From: Burkholderiales bacterium
GTDB taxonomy: Bacteria; Pseudomonadota; Gammaproteobacteria; Burkholderiales; SG8-39
Assembly (NCBI GenBank): GCA_017880775.1
Contig: JADGRQ010000009.1
Location: 1-64,000, forward strand
Reading direction: 5' to 3'
DNA: 64,000 nt
Below, piece after piece: positions 1 to 8,241 of this stretch. The position numbers and the translations under genes are program-made. A model generated the notes under the pieces. It made no database searches. It was not told the DNA's origin and saw only the letters and a program-made list of their open reading frames with translations. Each line of letters opens with the position of its first letter. Positions within the stretch are counted from its first letter, which is position 1.

Positions 1-837
1 GCGCGCGAAGCGCGACAGCGTGGCGCGCAGGATGATCGAGCCCGCGAGCGGGATTCTGAGCTTCGCCTTGTCCCAGGCATAACGCCCCGCATCAGTGCTC
101 TTCCACGCCCTGAATGCGAGCACCGCCACGACGATTGCCGCGGCGAGAAGGTACCAGTAGTTGACGAAGAAATCCGAGGTGCCGATCAGAATCCGGGTGA
201 GCAGCGGCAGCGGCACCTTGCTGGTTTCGAAAATCTTGGCGAACGCCGGGATCACGGCGAAGTTCACGATGGCGACCGCCACCGCAATCACCACCGCGAC
301 GATGATCGGATAGCGCACCGCGGTCGTGATGCGGTCGCGGATTTCCTTTTCGAACTCGATGAAATCGAACAACCGGTCGAAGGCGGTGTCGAGCGCGCCA
401 GTGGTCTCGCCCACGCGCACCATGCTGACGTAAAACGCGCCGAAGATTTCCGGGTGGAGCCGCAGCGCCGCCGACAGCTCGCGCCCGGCGTCCAGGCTCA
501 CGCGCAGGTCGCCGATCACCGCGGCAAGCGTGCGGTTGGCGGTCGATTCCTGCAACCCGGCGAGCGCGCGCAGGATCGGCACGCCGGCCTTGAGCAGCGT
601 ATACATCTGGCGCGAGAACAGCATCACGTCGACGTCGGTAACTTTCGGCGCGCTGAACTTCTTCCACCAGTCGGGCGCCTGCACACCCGCTGCCGAAGAC
701 GCCGACGTGCGGATCTCCACCGGCGTCACGCCGATGTTGAACAAGTGGTCCGCAATCGCGCCGGAGTCCGCGCCCTCCAGCGTGCCGGTGACCAGGTCGC
801 CGCGCGCGTTGCGCCCGCGGTAGGCGAAATTCGCCAA
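1..837 (-). CDS. mshG: MSHA/type II secretion inner-membrane platform protein (GspF/PilC family), partial
   Basis: The protein is cut by the left window edge, so only about 279 N-terminal residues are visible; the family is usually near 400. It would be the polytopic inner-membrane platform that couples the MshE ATPase to pseudopilus or pilus assembly. The visible part holds one complete T2SSF domain, with the typical stretch VRVGETTGALDTAFDRL, followed by a hydrophobic helix at about residues 170-190. I chose a TTG start at 837 because it directly follows the mshE stop codon (838-840) and has GGAG about 8 bases upstream, inside the end of mshE. The tight junction indicates translational coupling with mshE. 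GspF or PilC of another type IV filament system cannot be excluded; the MSHA assignment rests on the neighbouring ATPase. Confidence 0.85.
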   Translation of the reverse strand, partial: MANFAYRGRNARGDLVTGTLEGADSGAIADHLFNIGVTPVEIRTSASSAAGVQAPDWWKKFSAPKVTDVDVMLFSRQMYTLLKAGVPILRALAGLQESTANRTLAAVIGDLRVSLDAGRELSAALRLHPEIFGAFYVSMVRVGETTGALDTAFDRLFDFIEFEKEIRDRITTAVRYPIIVAVVIAVAVAIVNFAVIPAFAKIFETSKVPLPLLTRILIGTSDFFVNYWYLLAAAIVVAVLAFRAWKSTDAGRYAWDKAKLRIPLAGSIILRATLSRFAR

Positions 838-2541
838 CTACGCCTCCACCTGGTTCGCGATCTTGAGCGCTTCCGATATCGTGCTTCGGCCGCGCAGCAC
901 CAGTTCGAGCGCGTGCGCGGTGAGGGTGCGGCCCTTGAGCAGCGCGCGCGCTGCCTCGACGAAGCGGTTCGGGTCCTCGTCGCTCGCGGCCCGCACCAGT
1001 TCCGGCGTCATCTCGAGCATCTCGTACACCCCCGTGCGGCCCGCGTAGCCGGAGCTGTTGCAGTGCGAGCAGCCGCGCCCGCGGAAGTACTTGCGCTTGG
1101 CGTAGTCCGGCCCGATGTTGGAGGCGAGCCACCCCGCCTCGTGCTCGTCGGGCACGTATTCAGCGATGCAGGTCTCGCAGATGAGCCGCAGCAGCCGCTG
1201 CGCGATCACCGCGTGCACTGAAGTCGCCACCAGGTAGCCGGGCACGCCCATGTCGATCAGCCGGATCGGGGTGCTCGCCGCGTCCATGGTGTGCAGCGTG
1301 GAGAACACCAGGTGGCCCGTAAGCGCCGCACGCAGCGCGATCTGCGCGGTCTCCTCGTCGCGGATCTCGCCCACCAGGATGATGTCCGGGTCGTGACGCA
1401 GCGTGGAGCGCAGCACGCGTGCGAAACTCAGCTCGATCTTCTCGTTCACCTGGACCTGGCTGATGCCGTGCAGCCGGTATTCGATCGGGTCCTCGACCGT
1501 GACGATCTTGCGGTCGATGGTGTTCAATTCATTGAGCGCGGCGTACAGCGTGGTCGTCTTGCCGCTGCCGGTCGGCCCGGTGACCAGGATCATGCCGGCG
1601 GTATGCTGAATGATCTCGTGCAGGCGCGCGAGCATGTCTGACGGCATGCCCAGGTTGTCCAGCGTCTGCAGCGTCGCCTTCCGGTTGAGCAGGCGCAGCA
1701 CCACCGACTCGCCGTACTGCGTGGGCATGGTGGACATGCGCACGTCGATTTTCTGGTCGCGGACGATCACGTTCAGCCGCCCGTCCTGCGGCAAGCGCTT
1801 CTCCGAGATATCAAGGCCCGCCATCAGCTTCAGGCGCAGCGCGAGGGCCGGGGCTATTTTCGGGTCGGACTGGTTTTGCAGCATCAGTTCGCCGTCAATG
1901 CGAAAACGGATCTGCAGCCGATTCTCCTGCGGCTCGATATGCACGTCGGAAGCATTCACCTGCACCGCATCCTCGAACACACTCTGCAGCAGTTTCACGA
2001 CCGGGGCTTCTTCAGCGCCGGCGCCGGCGCCCAGCGCGCCGAAGTCGACATAGGAATCGCCCACGTCGCGCTCGAGGTCTTTGGCAAGCCCGCTGATTTC
2101 CTCGGTGCGCCGGTAGACGCGGTCGACGGTGGCGAGCAGCAGCGCCTCACTCACCACGGCGGTCTCCACGTCGCGCTCGAGCAGCCGCGAGATCTCATCG
2201 AAGGCGAACAGGTCGGTCGGGTCGGCCATCCCGACCAGGTAGCTGGCGTGCCGGTCCTCGAGCACGATCGCGCGGAAGCGGCGCGCCTGCGCCTCGGGCA
2301 GGCGGCGCACCACGTCCTGGTTGAAGTTGTGGAACTTCAGGTTGATGTAGGGGATATTGAGCTGGCGCGACATCGCCTCGCAGATCTGCTCGTCGTTGAT
2401 GACGCCCTGCTCGACCAGCACGCGGCCGATCTTTCGGCCGCTCTTCTTCTGCTGTTCGAGCGCGAGCCTCAACTGCTCGAGCGAAATCAGCTTCTGGGCG
2501 ACCAGGATGTCGCCGATCCTGATTTTCTCCGGACGTCCCAT
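838..2541 (-). CDS. mshE: MshE-type assembly ATPase with c-di-GMP-binding MshEN domain
   Basis: Cytoplasmic hexameric secretion/pilus ATPase of 567 residues. The N-terminus carries two 24-residue MshEN motifs, residues 8-31 and 37-60, each beginning R/K-I-G and ending in Gln, separated by exactly five residues; this arrangement is the known c-di-GMP binding signature. The catalytic domain has Walker A GPTGSGKT (322-329), Walker B around DPDIILVGEIRD (384-395), and a zinc tetracysteine made of Cys455/Cys458 and Cys491/Cys494. It is followed without a gap by the platform gene, as in MSHA loci. Control by c-di-GMP is inferred from the motifs. The start at 2541 has GGAG upstream. PilB or GspE are alternatives, but the N-terminal domain favours MshE. 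Confidence 0.9.
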   Translation of the reverse strand: MGRPEKIRIGDILVAQKLISLEQLRLALEQQKKSGRKIGRVLVEQGVINDEQICEAMSRQLNIPYINLKFHNFNQDVVRRLPEAQARRFRAIVLEDRHASYLVGMADPTDLFAFDEISRLLERDVETAVVSEALLLATVDRVYRRTEEISGLAKDLERDVGDSYVDFGALGAGAGAEEAPVVKLLQSVFEDAVQVNASDVHIEPQENRLQIRFRIDGELMLQNQSDPKIAPALALRLKLMAGLDISEKRLPQDGRLNVIVRDQKIDVRMSTMPTQYGESVVLRLLNRKATLQTLDNLGMPSDMLARLHEIIQHTAGMILVTGPTGSGKTTTLYAALNELNTIDRKIVTVEDPIEYRLHGISQVQVNEKIELSFARVLRSTLRHDPDIILVGEIRDEETAQIALRAALTGHLVFSTLHTMDAASTPIRLIDMGVPGYLVATSVHAVIAQRLLRLICETCIAEYVPDEHEAGWLASNIGPDYAKRKYFRGRGCSHCNSSGYAGRTGVYEMLEMTPELVRAASDEDPNRFVEAARALLKGRTLTAHALELVLRGRSTISEALKIANQVEA

Positions 2542-2561
2542 GCCGAGGCTCCGTGGATGTG

Positions 2562-2576
2562 CCGGCGCAGCGCCGG
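2562..2576 (-). promoter_or_regulatory. GC-rich inverted repeat in the mshE leader
   Basis: A 7-base arm CCGGCGC and its exact complement are separated by one base. It lies between the putative mshE promoter and its start codon, so it would form a tight hairpin in the 5' leader. In DNA this GC-rich it could also be chance. Confidence 0.25.
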
Positions 2577-2584
2577 TGAGCGCG

Positions 2585-2614
2585 ATTATGGCCCGGGTCC
2601 GCGCGGCGCGCCAA
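2585..2614 (-). promoter_or_regulatory. Possible sigma70 promoter of mshE
   Basis: Reading leftwards, TTGGCG (2614-2609) and CATAAT (2590-2585) are separated by 18 bases, about 44 bases upstream of the mshE start. It lies in the divergent gap between mshE and the oxidoreductase gene. Support is sequence match only. Confidence 0.4.
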
Positions 2615-2713
2615 CGTGAGGCGGCGGTGGTGGCGGTCCGCCAAAGCCGATAGTATTGACCATCCCCGACACCCGCGTAATCCGCGACTGAACCGCGCGC
2701 CCGCGCGCCGGTC

Positions 2714-2732
2714 TACAATCAAGAGGTGGAGG
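2714..2732 (+). promoter_or_regulatory. -10 hexamer and ribosome binding site of the indolepyruvate oxidoreductase gene
   Basis: TACAAT lies at 2714-2719, with no convincing -35 at the normal distance. GGAGG lies at 2728-2732, seven bases before the ATG at 2740. The Shine-Dalgarno supports this start over alternatives. Confidence 0.4.
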
Positions 2733-2739
2733 CACGCCG

Positions 2740-5700
2740 ATGAACGCACCGGTCAATCCAGCTACGCTCGCCAGGATTTCGCTCGACGACAAATACACGC
2801 TCGAGACGGGGCGCGTATTCATCACCGGCACCCAGGCGCTAATTCGCCTGCTGATGCTGCAGCGCGATCGCGACGCCGCCGCCGGCCTGAATACTGCCGG
2901 CTTCGTCTCGGGCTACCGCGGCTCGCCGCTCGGCGGACTCGACCAGTCCCTCGCGCGCGCGCAGAAGCACCTCGAGAAGCACCACATCCGCTTTCAGCCG
3001 GGCGTGAACGAGGACCTCGCGGCGACCTCGATCTGGGGTTCGCAGCAGTTGAACCTGTTCCCCGGCGCGAAATACGACGGCGTGTTCGGCATGTGGTACG
3101 GCAAGGGACCGGGCGTGGACCGCTGCGGCGACGTGTTCAAGCACGCCAACGCCTCCGGCACCGCGAAGCACGGCGGCGTGCTGGTGCTTGCGGGCGACGA
3201 CCACGCGGCGAAATCCTCGACGTTGCCGCATCAGAGCGAACACATCTTCAAGGCCTGCTGCATCCCGGTGCTCAATCCGGCCAACGTGCAGGAGTATCTC
3301 GATTTCGGACTGCACGGCTACGCGATGAGCCGCTACTCCGGCTGCTGGATCGCGTTCAAGTGCGTCACCGACGTGGTCGAGTCCGGCGCCTCGGTGGACG
3401 TCGATCCGCGGCGCGTGCAGACCATCATTCCGGCGGATTTCGCGCTGCCGCAGGGCGGCCTCAACATCCGCTGGCCCGACGCGATCCTCGAACAGGAATC
3501 GCGCCTGCTCGACTACAAAGTCTATGCCGCGCTCGCCTACGTGCGTACCAACCGCCTCGATCGCATCGTCTGGGATTCGCCGCGCGCGCGCCTGGGGATC
3601 GCCACCACCGGAAAATCGTTCGGCGACACCATGCAGGCGCTCGCCGACCTCGGCATCGACGCAGACGCGGCGCGCGAGATCGGCCTGCGCGTCTACAAGG
3701 TCGCGATGCCCTGGCCGCTCGAACCGCAGGGCGCGCGGCGATTCGCCGACGGTTTGGAAGAGATCCTCGTGGTCGAGGAAAAGCGCCAGTTGATCGAATA
3801 CCAGATCAAGGAAGAACTCTACACTTGGGAGCAGGGCCGGCGCCCACCTCGCGTGGTCGGCAAGTTCGACGACAACGGCGAATGGAGCCGCGCCGAAGGG
3901 CAGCCCGCGGGAACCTGGCTGCTGCCCGCGCACTACGAGCACTCGCCCGCAATGGTCGCGCGCGTGATCGCCGCGCGGCTCGAGAAGCTCGGCATGACCG
4001 CGCAACTCGGAAGCCAGTTCAGGGAACGCCTCGCGTTTCTCGATTTCAAGGAGAAGGCGCTCGCCAAGCCGCGCATCACCACGGTGCGGCAACCGTACTT
4101 CTGCTCCGGATGTCCGCACAACACTTCCACGCGCGTGCCCGAGGGCAGCCGCGCCACCGCGGGCATCGGCTGCCATTTCATGGCGGTATGGATGGACCGC
4201 TCGACCGCGACCTTCACGCACATGGGCGGCGAAGGCGCGCCGTGGATCGGTCAGGCGCCGTTCACCAGTGAGAAGCACATCTTCGCCAACCTCGGCGACG
4301 GCACCTATTACCACTCGGGAATGATGGCAATCCGCGCCGCGGTGGCGGCCAGGGTCTCCATGACCTACAAGATCCTGTACAACGACGCGGTCGCGATGAC
4401 CGGCGGCCAGGTGCACGACGGCCCGCTCGATCCGGCGATCATCTCCCGGCAGATCGCCGCCGAAGGCGTAACACCGATCGTCGTCGTCACCGACGAGCCC
4501 GAGAAATACCCGGCGGGTACCAACTGGGCGCCGGGCGTCACCGTGCGGCATCGCGACGACCTGGACGCCGTGCAGCGCGAACTGCGCGAAGTCGCGGGCG
4601 TGTCCGCGATCATCTACGATCAGACCTGCGCCTCGGAGAAACGCCGGCGGCGCAAGCGCAACGCATTTCCCGATCCGGCCAAGCGCGCGGTGATCAACGA
4701 GATGGTGTGCGAGGGCTGCGGCGATTGCAGCGTGAAGTCGAACTGCCTTTCGGTCGAGCCGCTCGAGACCGAGTTCGGCCGCAAGCGCACCATCAACCAG
4801 TCCACCTGCAACAAGGACTACTCCTGCGTCAACGGCTTCTGCCCGAGCTTCGTCACCGTCGAGGGCGGCCAGCTGAAAAAAGGCCGCAAGGTGGCGCACG
4901 GCGACGCGGCGGAAGACTGGGGTTCGCTGCCTGAACCGTCGATGCCGGCGCTCGATGCGCCCTACGGCGTGCTGGTGACGGGCATCGGCGGCACCGGGGT
5001 GGTCACCATCGGCCAGATCCTCGCCGTCGCGGCGCACATGGAAGGCAAGGGCGTGTCGGTGCTCGACATGTCCGGGCTCGCGCAAAAGGGCGGCCCGGTG
5101 ATGTCGCACGTGAAAATCGCGGCCACCCCGGCGGAGCTGCACGCCGCGCGCATCGGCGCTGGCGCCGCGCGCCTGGTGATCGGCTGCGATCTCGTGGTCA
5201 CTGGCAACAGCGAGGCGCTCGAAAGGATGCAGATCGGGCGCACGCGCGCGTTGGTGAACGCCACCACCGCGCCGGTGGCGGAGTTCGTGCGCAATCCGGA
5301 CTGGCAGTTGCCGGGCAGCGATCTGGCGCACGACGTGGCCGCCGCCTGCGGCGCGAACTACGCCGAGTTCATCCCGGCCGCCGAGCTCGCCACCAACCTG
5401 ATGGGCGACTCGATCGCCACCAACATGTTCATGCTCGGCTACGTCTGGCAGCGCGGGTGGGTGCCTCTGTCGGCGGCGACGATCGAGCGCGCGATCGAGC
5501 TGAACGGCGTGGCGGTCGAATTCAACTGCAAGAGCTTCGTCTGGGGCCGCCGTGCCGCGCTCGACCTGGAGCGCGTGCGCCGCGCAGCGACCCCTGCGGA
5601 AGTGATCCCGATCTCGCAGCACCTGTCGCGCAACGTTGACGAAATCATCGAGCGGCGCGTGCAACTGCTCACCGAGTACCAGGATGCCGCCTATGCCGCG

Positions 5701-6288
5701 CGCTACCAAGCGCTGGTCGAGCGGGTGCGCTCGGCCGAGAAACAGCGCACCGGGAGCGAGAAGCTCGCCGAGGCGGTGGCGCGGTACTACGCCAAGCTGC
5801 TGGCGTACAAGGACGAGTACGAGGTCGCGCGTCTGTATGCCAGCGGCGAGTTCGAGAAAAAGATCGCCGCGATGTTCGAAGGCGACTACAAGATGGTGTT
5901 CCACCTTGCCCCGCCGCTGATCGCGAAAGCCGATCCGCGCACCGGCGAAGCGAAGAAGATGCAATTCGGCGCCTGGATGATGCCGGCGTTCCGCGTGCTC
6001 GCGAAGCTGAAGCGCCTGCGCGGCACCGCGCTCGACGTGTTCGGACGCACCGAGGAGCGGCGCATGGAGCGCGCGCTGATCGCCGAATACGAGCGCACGG
6101 TCGAGGAGCTGCTGGCCGGGCTGGCGCCCGCGAAGCTCTCGCTCGCCGTCGAGATCGCGTCGCTCCCCGAGGAGATCCGCGGCTACGGCCACGTAAAGGC
6201 GAAGTCGGCAGGCGCAGCGAAGAGGAAGCTCGGCGAGTTGCTCTCGCGCTGGCGCGGTGCGGCGGCGGCGGTGGCGAAAGCGGCCTGA
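2740..6288 (+). CDS. Indolepyruvate:ferredoxin oxidoreductase, fused alpha and beta subunits
   Basis: Single-chain, 1182-residue thiamine-diphosphate enzyme that oxidatively decarboxylates aryl (possibly branched) 2-oxoacids to acyl-CoA, passing electrons to ferredoxin. Order of parts: an IorA-like alpha/TPP region with CSGCPHN near residue 454 and NLGDGTYYHSG near 517; a cysteine cluster CEGCGDCSVKSNC near 656, expected to hold a [4Fe-4S] centre, with further cysteines just after; an IorB-like gamma domain from about residue 742 (VTGIGGTGVVTIGQ); and a long C-terminal region typical of the fused bacterial form. Length fits that form. It stands alone except for a small exported protein 11 bases downstream. 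A role in aromatic amino acid catabolism is family knowledge; the substrate is not shown by sequence. Confidence 0.92.
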   Translation: MNAPVNPATLARISLDDKYTLETGRVFITGTQALIRLLMLQRDRDAAAGLNTAGFVSGYRGSPLGGLDQSLARAQKHLEKHHIRFQPGVNEDLAATSIWGSQQLNLFPGAKYDGVFGMWYGKGPGVDRCGDVFKHANASGTAKHGGVLVLAGDDHAAKSSTLPHQSEHIFKACCIPVLNPANVQEYLDFGLHGYAMSRYSGCWIAFKCVTDVVESGASVDVDPRRVQTIIPADFALPQGGLNIRWPDAILEQESRLLDYKVYAALAYVRTNRLDRIVWDSPRARLGIATTGKSFGDTMQALADLGIDADAAREIGLRVYKVAMPWPLEPQGARRFADGLEEILVVEEKRQLIEYQIKEELYTWEQGRRPPRVVGKFDDNGEWSRAEGQPAGTWLLPAHYEHSPAMVARVIAARLEKLGMTAQLGSQFRERLAFLDFKEKALAKPRITTVRQPYFCSGCPHNTSTRVPEGSRATAGIGCHFMAVWMDRSTATFTHMGGEGAPWIGQAPFTSEKHIFANLGDGTYYHSGMMAIRAAVAARVSMTYKILYNDAVAMTGGQVHDGPLDPAIISRQIAAEGVTPIVVVTDEPEKYPAGTNWAPGVTVRHRDDLDAVQRELREVAGVSAIIYDQTCASEKRRRRKRNAFPDPAKRAVINEMVCEGCGDCSVKSNCLSVEPLETEFGRKRTINQSTCNKDYSCVNGFCPSFVTVEGGQLKKGRKVAHGDAAEDWGSLPEPSMPALDAPYGVLVTGIGGTGVVTIGQILAVAAHMEGKGVSVLDMSGLAQKGGPVMSHVKIAATPAELHAARIGAGAARLVIGCDLVVTGNSEALERMQIGRTRALVNATTAPVAEFVRNPDWQLPGSDLAHDVAAACGANYAEFIPAAELATNLMGDSIATNMFMLGYVWQRGWVPLSAATIERAIELNGVAVEFNCKSFVWGRRAALDLERVRRAATPAEVIPISQHLSRNVDEIIERRVQLLTEYQDAAYAARYQALVERVRSAEKQRTGSEKLAEAVARYYAKLLAYKDEYEVARLYASGEFEKKIAAMFEGDYKMVFHLAPPLIAKADPRTGEAKKMQFGAWMMPAFRVLAKLKRLRGTALDVFGRTEERRMERALIAEYERTVEELLAGLAPAKLSLAVEIASLPEEIRGYGHVKAKSAGAAKRKLGELLSRWRGAAAAVAKAA

Positions 6289-6299
6289 TCGCGGCGACG

Positions 6300-6872
6300 A
6301 TGCGCGTGGCATCGCTGGCGTTCGCCGCGGCGCTCGCGGCAGTTTTCGTATCGACGCAGGCGGCGGCCCAGGCCGTCGAGGAGCGTAGTTTCGAGATCGA
6401 AGGCGAAACGCTGCACTATACCCTACGCACCCATCCCGCCGACGCGCATCGCTTCGCGCATCCCTTCGATCCCGCGGCGCAACTCTCCCCGGGCAGTGCG
6501 CTCGATACCGCCAAACTGCTGAACCAGTACCTCGCGGCCGGGAAGATCGAGGATGCGGCGCTGCTCTCCAACTCGCCAAAACGCCGCTATGCGGTATTGC
6601 AGGATTACCTGCAGGAGGTCGGCGAGGAAGAGTTCCGCCGCGTGTTTTCCCAGTATTCCTATCCCGAGAACCGGCTCGCCGCGGAAATCACGATCGGCGC
6701 GCATACCCTGCTGATCTGGTACCTCGCCCAGGACCACCGTTACGCGGGCCTGTTCTTCATGCAGATCGAGGGTCGCGCGCTGATGGACGATGTGCCGAGC
6801 GAGACGCGCTCACAGCTGCGCCGGCTGCTCGAAGCCTACCGGGCGGGTGAGATTCGCGCCGCGACGCGCTAG
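6300..6872 (+). CDS. Exported protein of unknown function
   Basis: A 190-residue protein whose first 24 residues form a clear Sec signal peptide ending AAAQA, so it is probably periplasmic. The mature part is mixed alpha/beta, with no Cys and no membrane helix, and contains QYLAAGKIEDAALLSNSPKR followed by a short basic tail. I do not recognise a family. It begins 11 bases after the oxidoreductase gene with only a poor ribosome binding site, so it may be co-transcribed and translationally coupled. The next gene is convergent, 29 bases away. Confidence 0.75.
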   Translation: MRVASLAFAAALAAVFVSTQAAAQAVEERSFEIEGETLHYTLRTHPADAHRFAHPFDPAAQLSPGSALDTAKLLNQYLAAGKIEDAALLSNSPKRRYAVLQDYLQEVGEEEFRRVFSQYSYPENRLAAEITIGAHTLLIWYLAQDHRYAGLFFMQIEGRALMDDVPSETRSQLRRLLEAYRAGEIRAATR

Positions 6873-6901
6873 CGTGCGCCCCGGCGCTCAGATGACGGCC
6901 A

Positions 6902-7612
6902 TCAGGCCTTCAGCGCGAACGGGTTGAAGTTGGTGTGGCGGTCGTAGTAGTCCTCGTGCTCGGCGCGTTTCAGAAAGCCGACGACGCGATAGGTGATCGG
7001 GGTCATCACGATCTCCCAGCCAGTCTTGAGCAGATACTGCGCCATTGCGACCTTGACGATGTCGGACGTTGCCCAGATGCCGTAGAAAGCGATGCCGTAA
7101 AAAAGCGCGGAATCGACCAACTCACCGGCGATGGTCGACCCGATGGTGCGCGTCCAGAGCCATTTCCCCTCGGTCCACAGCTTCATCTTGGCGAGCACGT
7201 AGCTGTTGACGAAACTGCCGCACCAGAACGCGATCATCGAGCCGGCGGCGATGCGCCAGGCGTTGCCGAAAACGCTTTCCAGCGCCGGCTGATAGGTTTG
7301 CATGTATTCGGACGGTCCCGGCGGCAGGCCGACCACCACCCAGGCCATGAACGACGCGAACGCGAGCGCACCGAAGCCCGCCCAGACGACGCGCCGGTCC
7401 CGCCCGTAACCGTACACCTCGGTGAGGATGTCGCCAAAAATATAGGAAATCGGAAAGAACAGGACGCCCGCCCCGAACGGCGTCGGGCCGAGCACGGGCA
7501 GGTCGACCACGGCCTGCTTGGCCGCGCCGATGAAATTGGAGCAGATCAGCACGGTCACAAACGCCGCCATCACGAAATCGTAGTAGCGGTAGCTGCGCTG
7601 TCCGGCGGTCAT
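6902..7612 (-). CDS. yhhQ: Queuosine precursor transporter, YhhQ/VUT family
   Basis: Inner-membrane carrier of 236 residues with about six hydrophobic helices. Family members import queuosine precursors such as preQ0/preQ1 for tRNA modification. Conserved features visible are FFPISYIFGDILTEVYGYGR near residues 54-73 and GSTIAGELVDSALFYGIAF further on. I chose the ATG at 7612 because it forms an ATGA overlap with the stop of the upstream gene and yields the family's usual length; a longer open frame upstream lies inside that gene in another frame. No queuosine biosynthesis gene is visible nearby. Confidence 0.88.
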   Translation of the reverse strand: MTAGQRSYRYYDFVMAAFVTVLICSNFIGAAKQAVVDLPVLGPTPFGAGVLFFPISYIFGDILTEVYGYGRDRRVVWAGFGALAFASFMAWVVVGLPPGPSEYMQTYQPALESVFGNAWRIAAGSMIAFWCGSFVNSYVLAKMKLWTEGKWLWTRTIGSTIAGELVDSALFYGIAFYGIWATSDIVKVAMAQYLLKTGWEIVMTPITYRVVGFLKRAEHEDYYDRHTNFNPFALKA

Positions 7613-8142
7613 GGAAGCCGGGGCGAATGATCGACGATGTCGTCGTCGAGCGGCACGCCGAGCGCATCCAGCACCCGCGCCACCATCGCGTAGAACGCGG
7701 CCACCAGCGAGAGCTCGACGTATTGCGCGTGGCTGAACTGCCGCATGGCTTCGTCGTAGACCGCGTCGGGCACCCTGCCGGCGGTCACCGCCTCGCACAG
7801 CGCCAGCGCGGCACGCTCGCGCACATCGAACACCGTTGCGTCGCGCCACCCGCTAAGCGCTGCAATCTGCGCCTCGCTCACCCCGGCGGTGCGCGCCATG
7901 CGCAGGTGCTGCGCCCATTCGTACTCTGAATTCACCAGTTGGGCGCCGCGCAAAATCATCAGTTCGCGCAGCTTGCGCGGGGTCGCGCCGTCGGCGCGGA
8001 TCGCCTGCGCGAACTCGGTCCAAGCCGCCGCCAGCTTGGGCGCGTTGCCCAGCGCGCGGTACAGGTTGACCGGATTGCCCCACAACGCCTCGAGGCGCTT
8101 TTGCAGCGCCGGTTCGAAACCGGCAAGAGGGACACGTCGCAT
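7609..8142 (-). CDS. Carboxymuconolactone decarboxylase family protein
   Basis: A 177-residue all-helical protein with the core NSEYEWAQHLRMARTAGVSE and no cysteines, so it belongs to the decarboxylase-like branch and not to AhpD thiol peroxidases. Function is unassigned; members include gamma-carboxymuconolactone decarboxylase and many uncharacterised oxidoreductase partners. The ATG at 8142 is preferred because GGAA lies just upstream; a TTG at 8154 is possible. Its stop overlaps the yhhQ start by four bases, so the two are translationally coupled although no shared pathway is known. TACAAT on this strand at 8171-8166 could be its -10 element. Confidence 0.8.
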   Translation of the reverse strand: MRRVPLAGFEPALQKRLEALWGNPVNLYRALGNAPKLAAAWTEFAQAIRADGATPRKLRELMILRGAQLVNSEYEWAQHLRMARTAGVSEAQIAALSGWRDATVFDVRERAALALCEAVTAGRVPDAVYDEAMRQFSHAQYVELSLVAAFYAMVARVLDALGVPLDDDIVDHSPRLP

Positions 8143-8181
8143 GATGTTCCGCAAGTTGTTTATGCATTGTACGATGCGAGC

Positions 8182-8241
8182 ATGCTTTTCTCCGATTCCC
8201 GGGAGGTGGAGAAGTGGCTCAAGCAGATGCCGCTGCGCTGA
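8182..8241 (+). other. Possible 19-codon upstream ORF overlapping the P450 start
   Basis: An ATG at 8182 opens a short frame ending in TGA at 8241, overlapping the GTG start of the P450 gene in another frame. The P450 ribosome binding site lies inside it. It could couple or regulate translation, or be chance. Confidence 0.25.

Noticed and set aside
2656-2661. TTGACC as -35 for the oxidoreductase gene
   Set aside because: It is 52 bases from TACAAT; no suitable -10 lies at 16-18 bases.
2839-6579. Very long open frame antisense to the indolepyruvate oxidoreductase gene, more than 1200 codons
   Set aside because: It is His/Arg/Gly-rich low-complexity translation caused by strong third-position GC bias of the real gene on the other strand; no family, no ribosome binding site.
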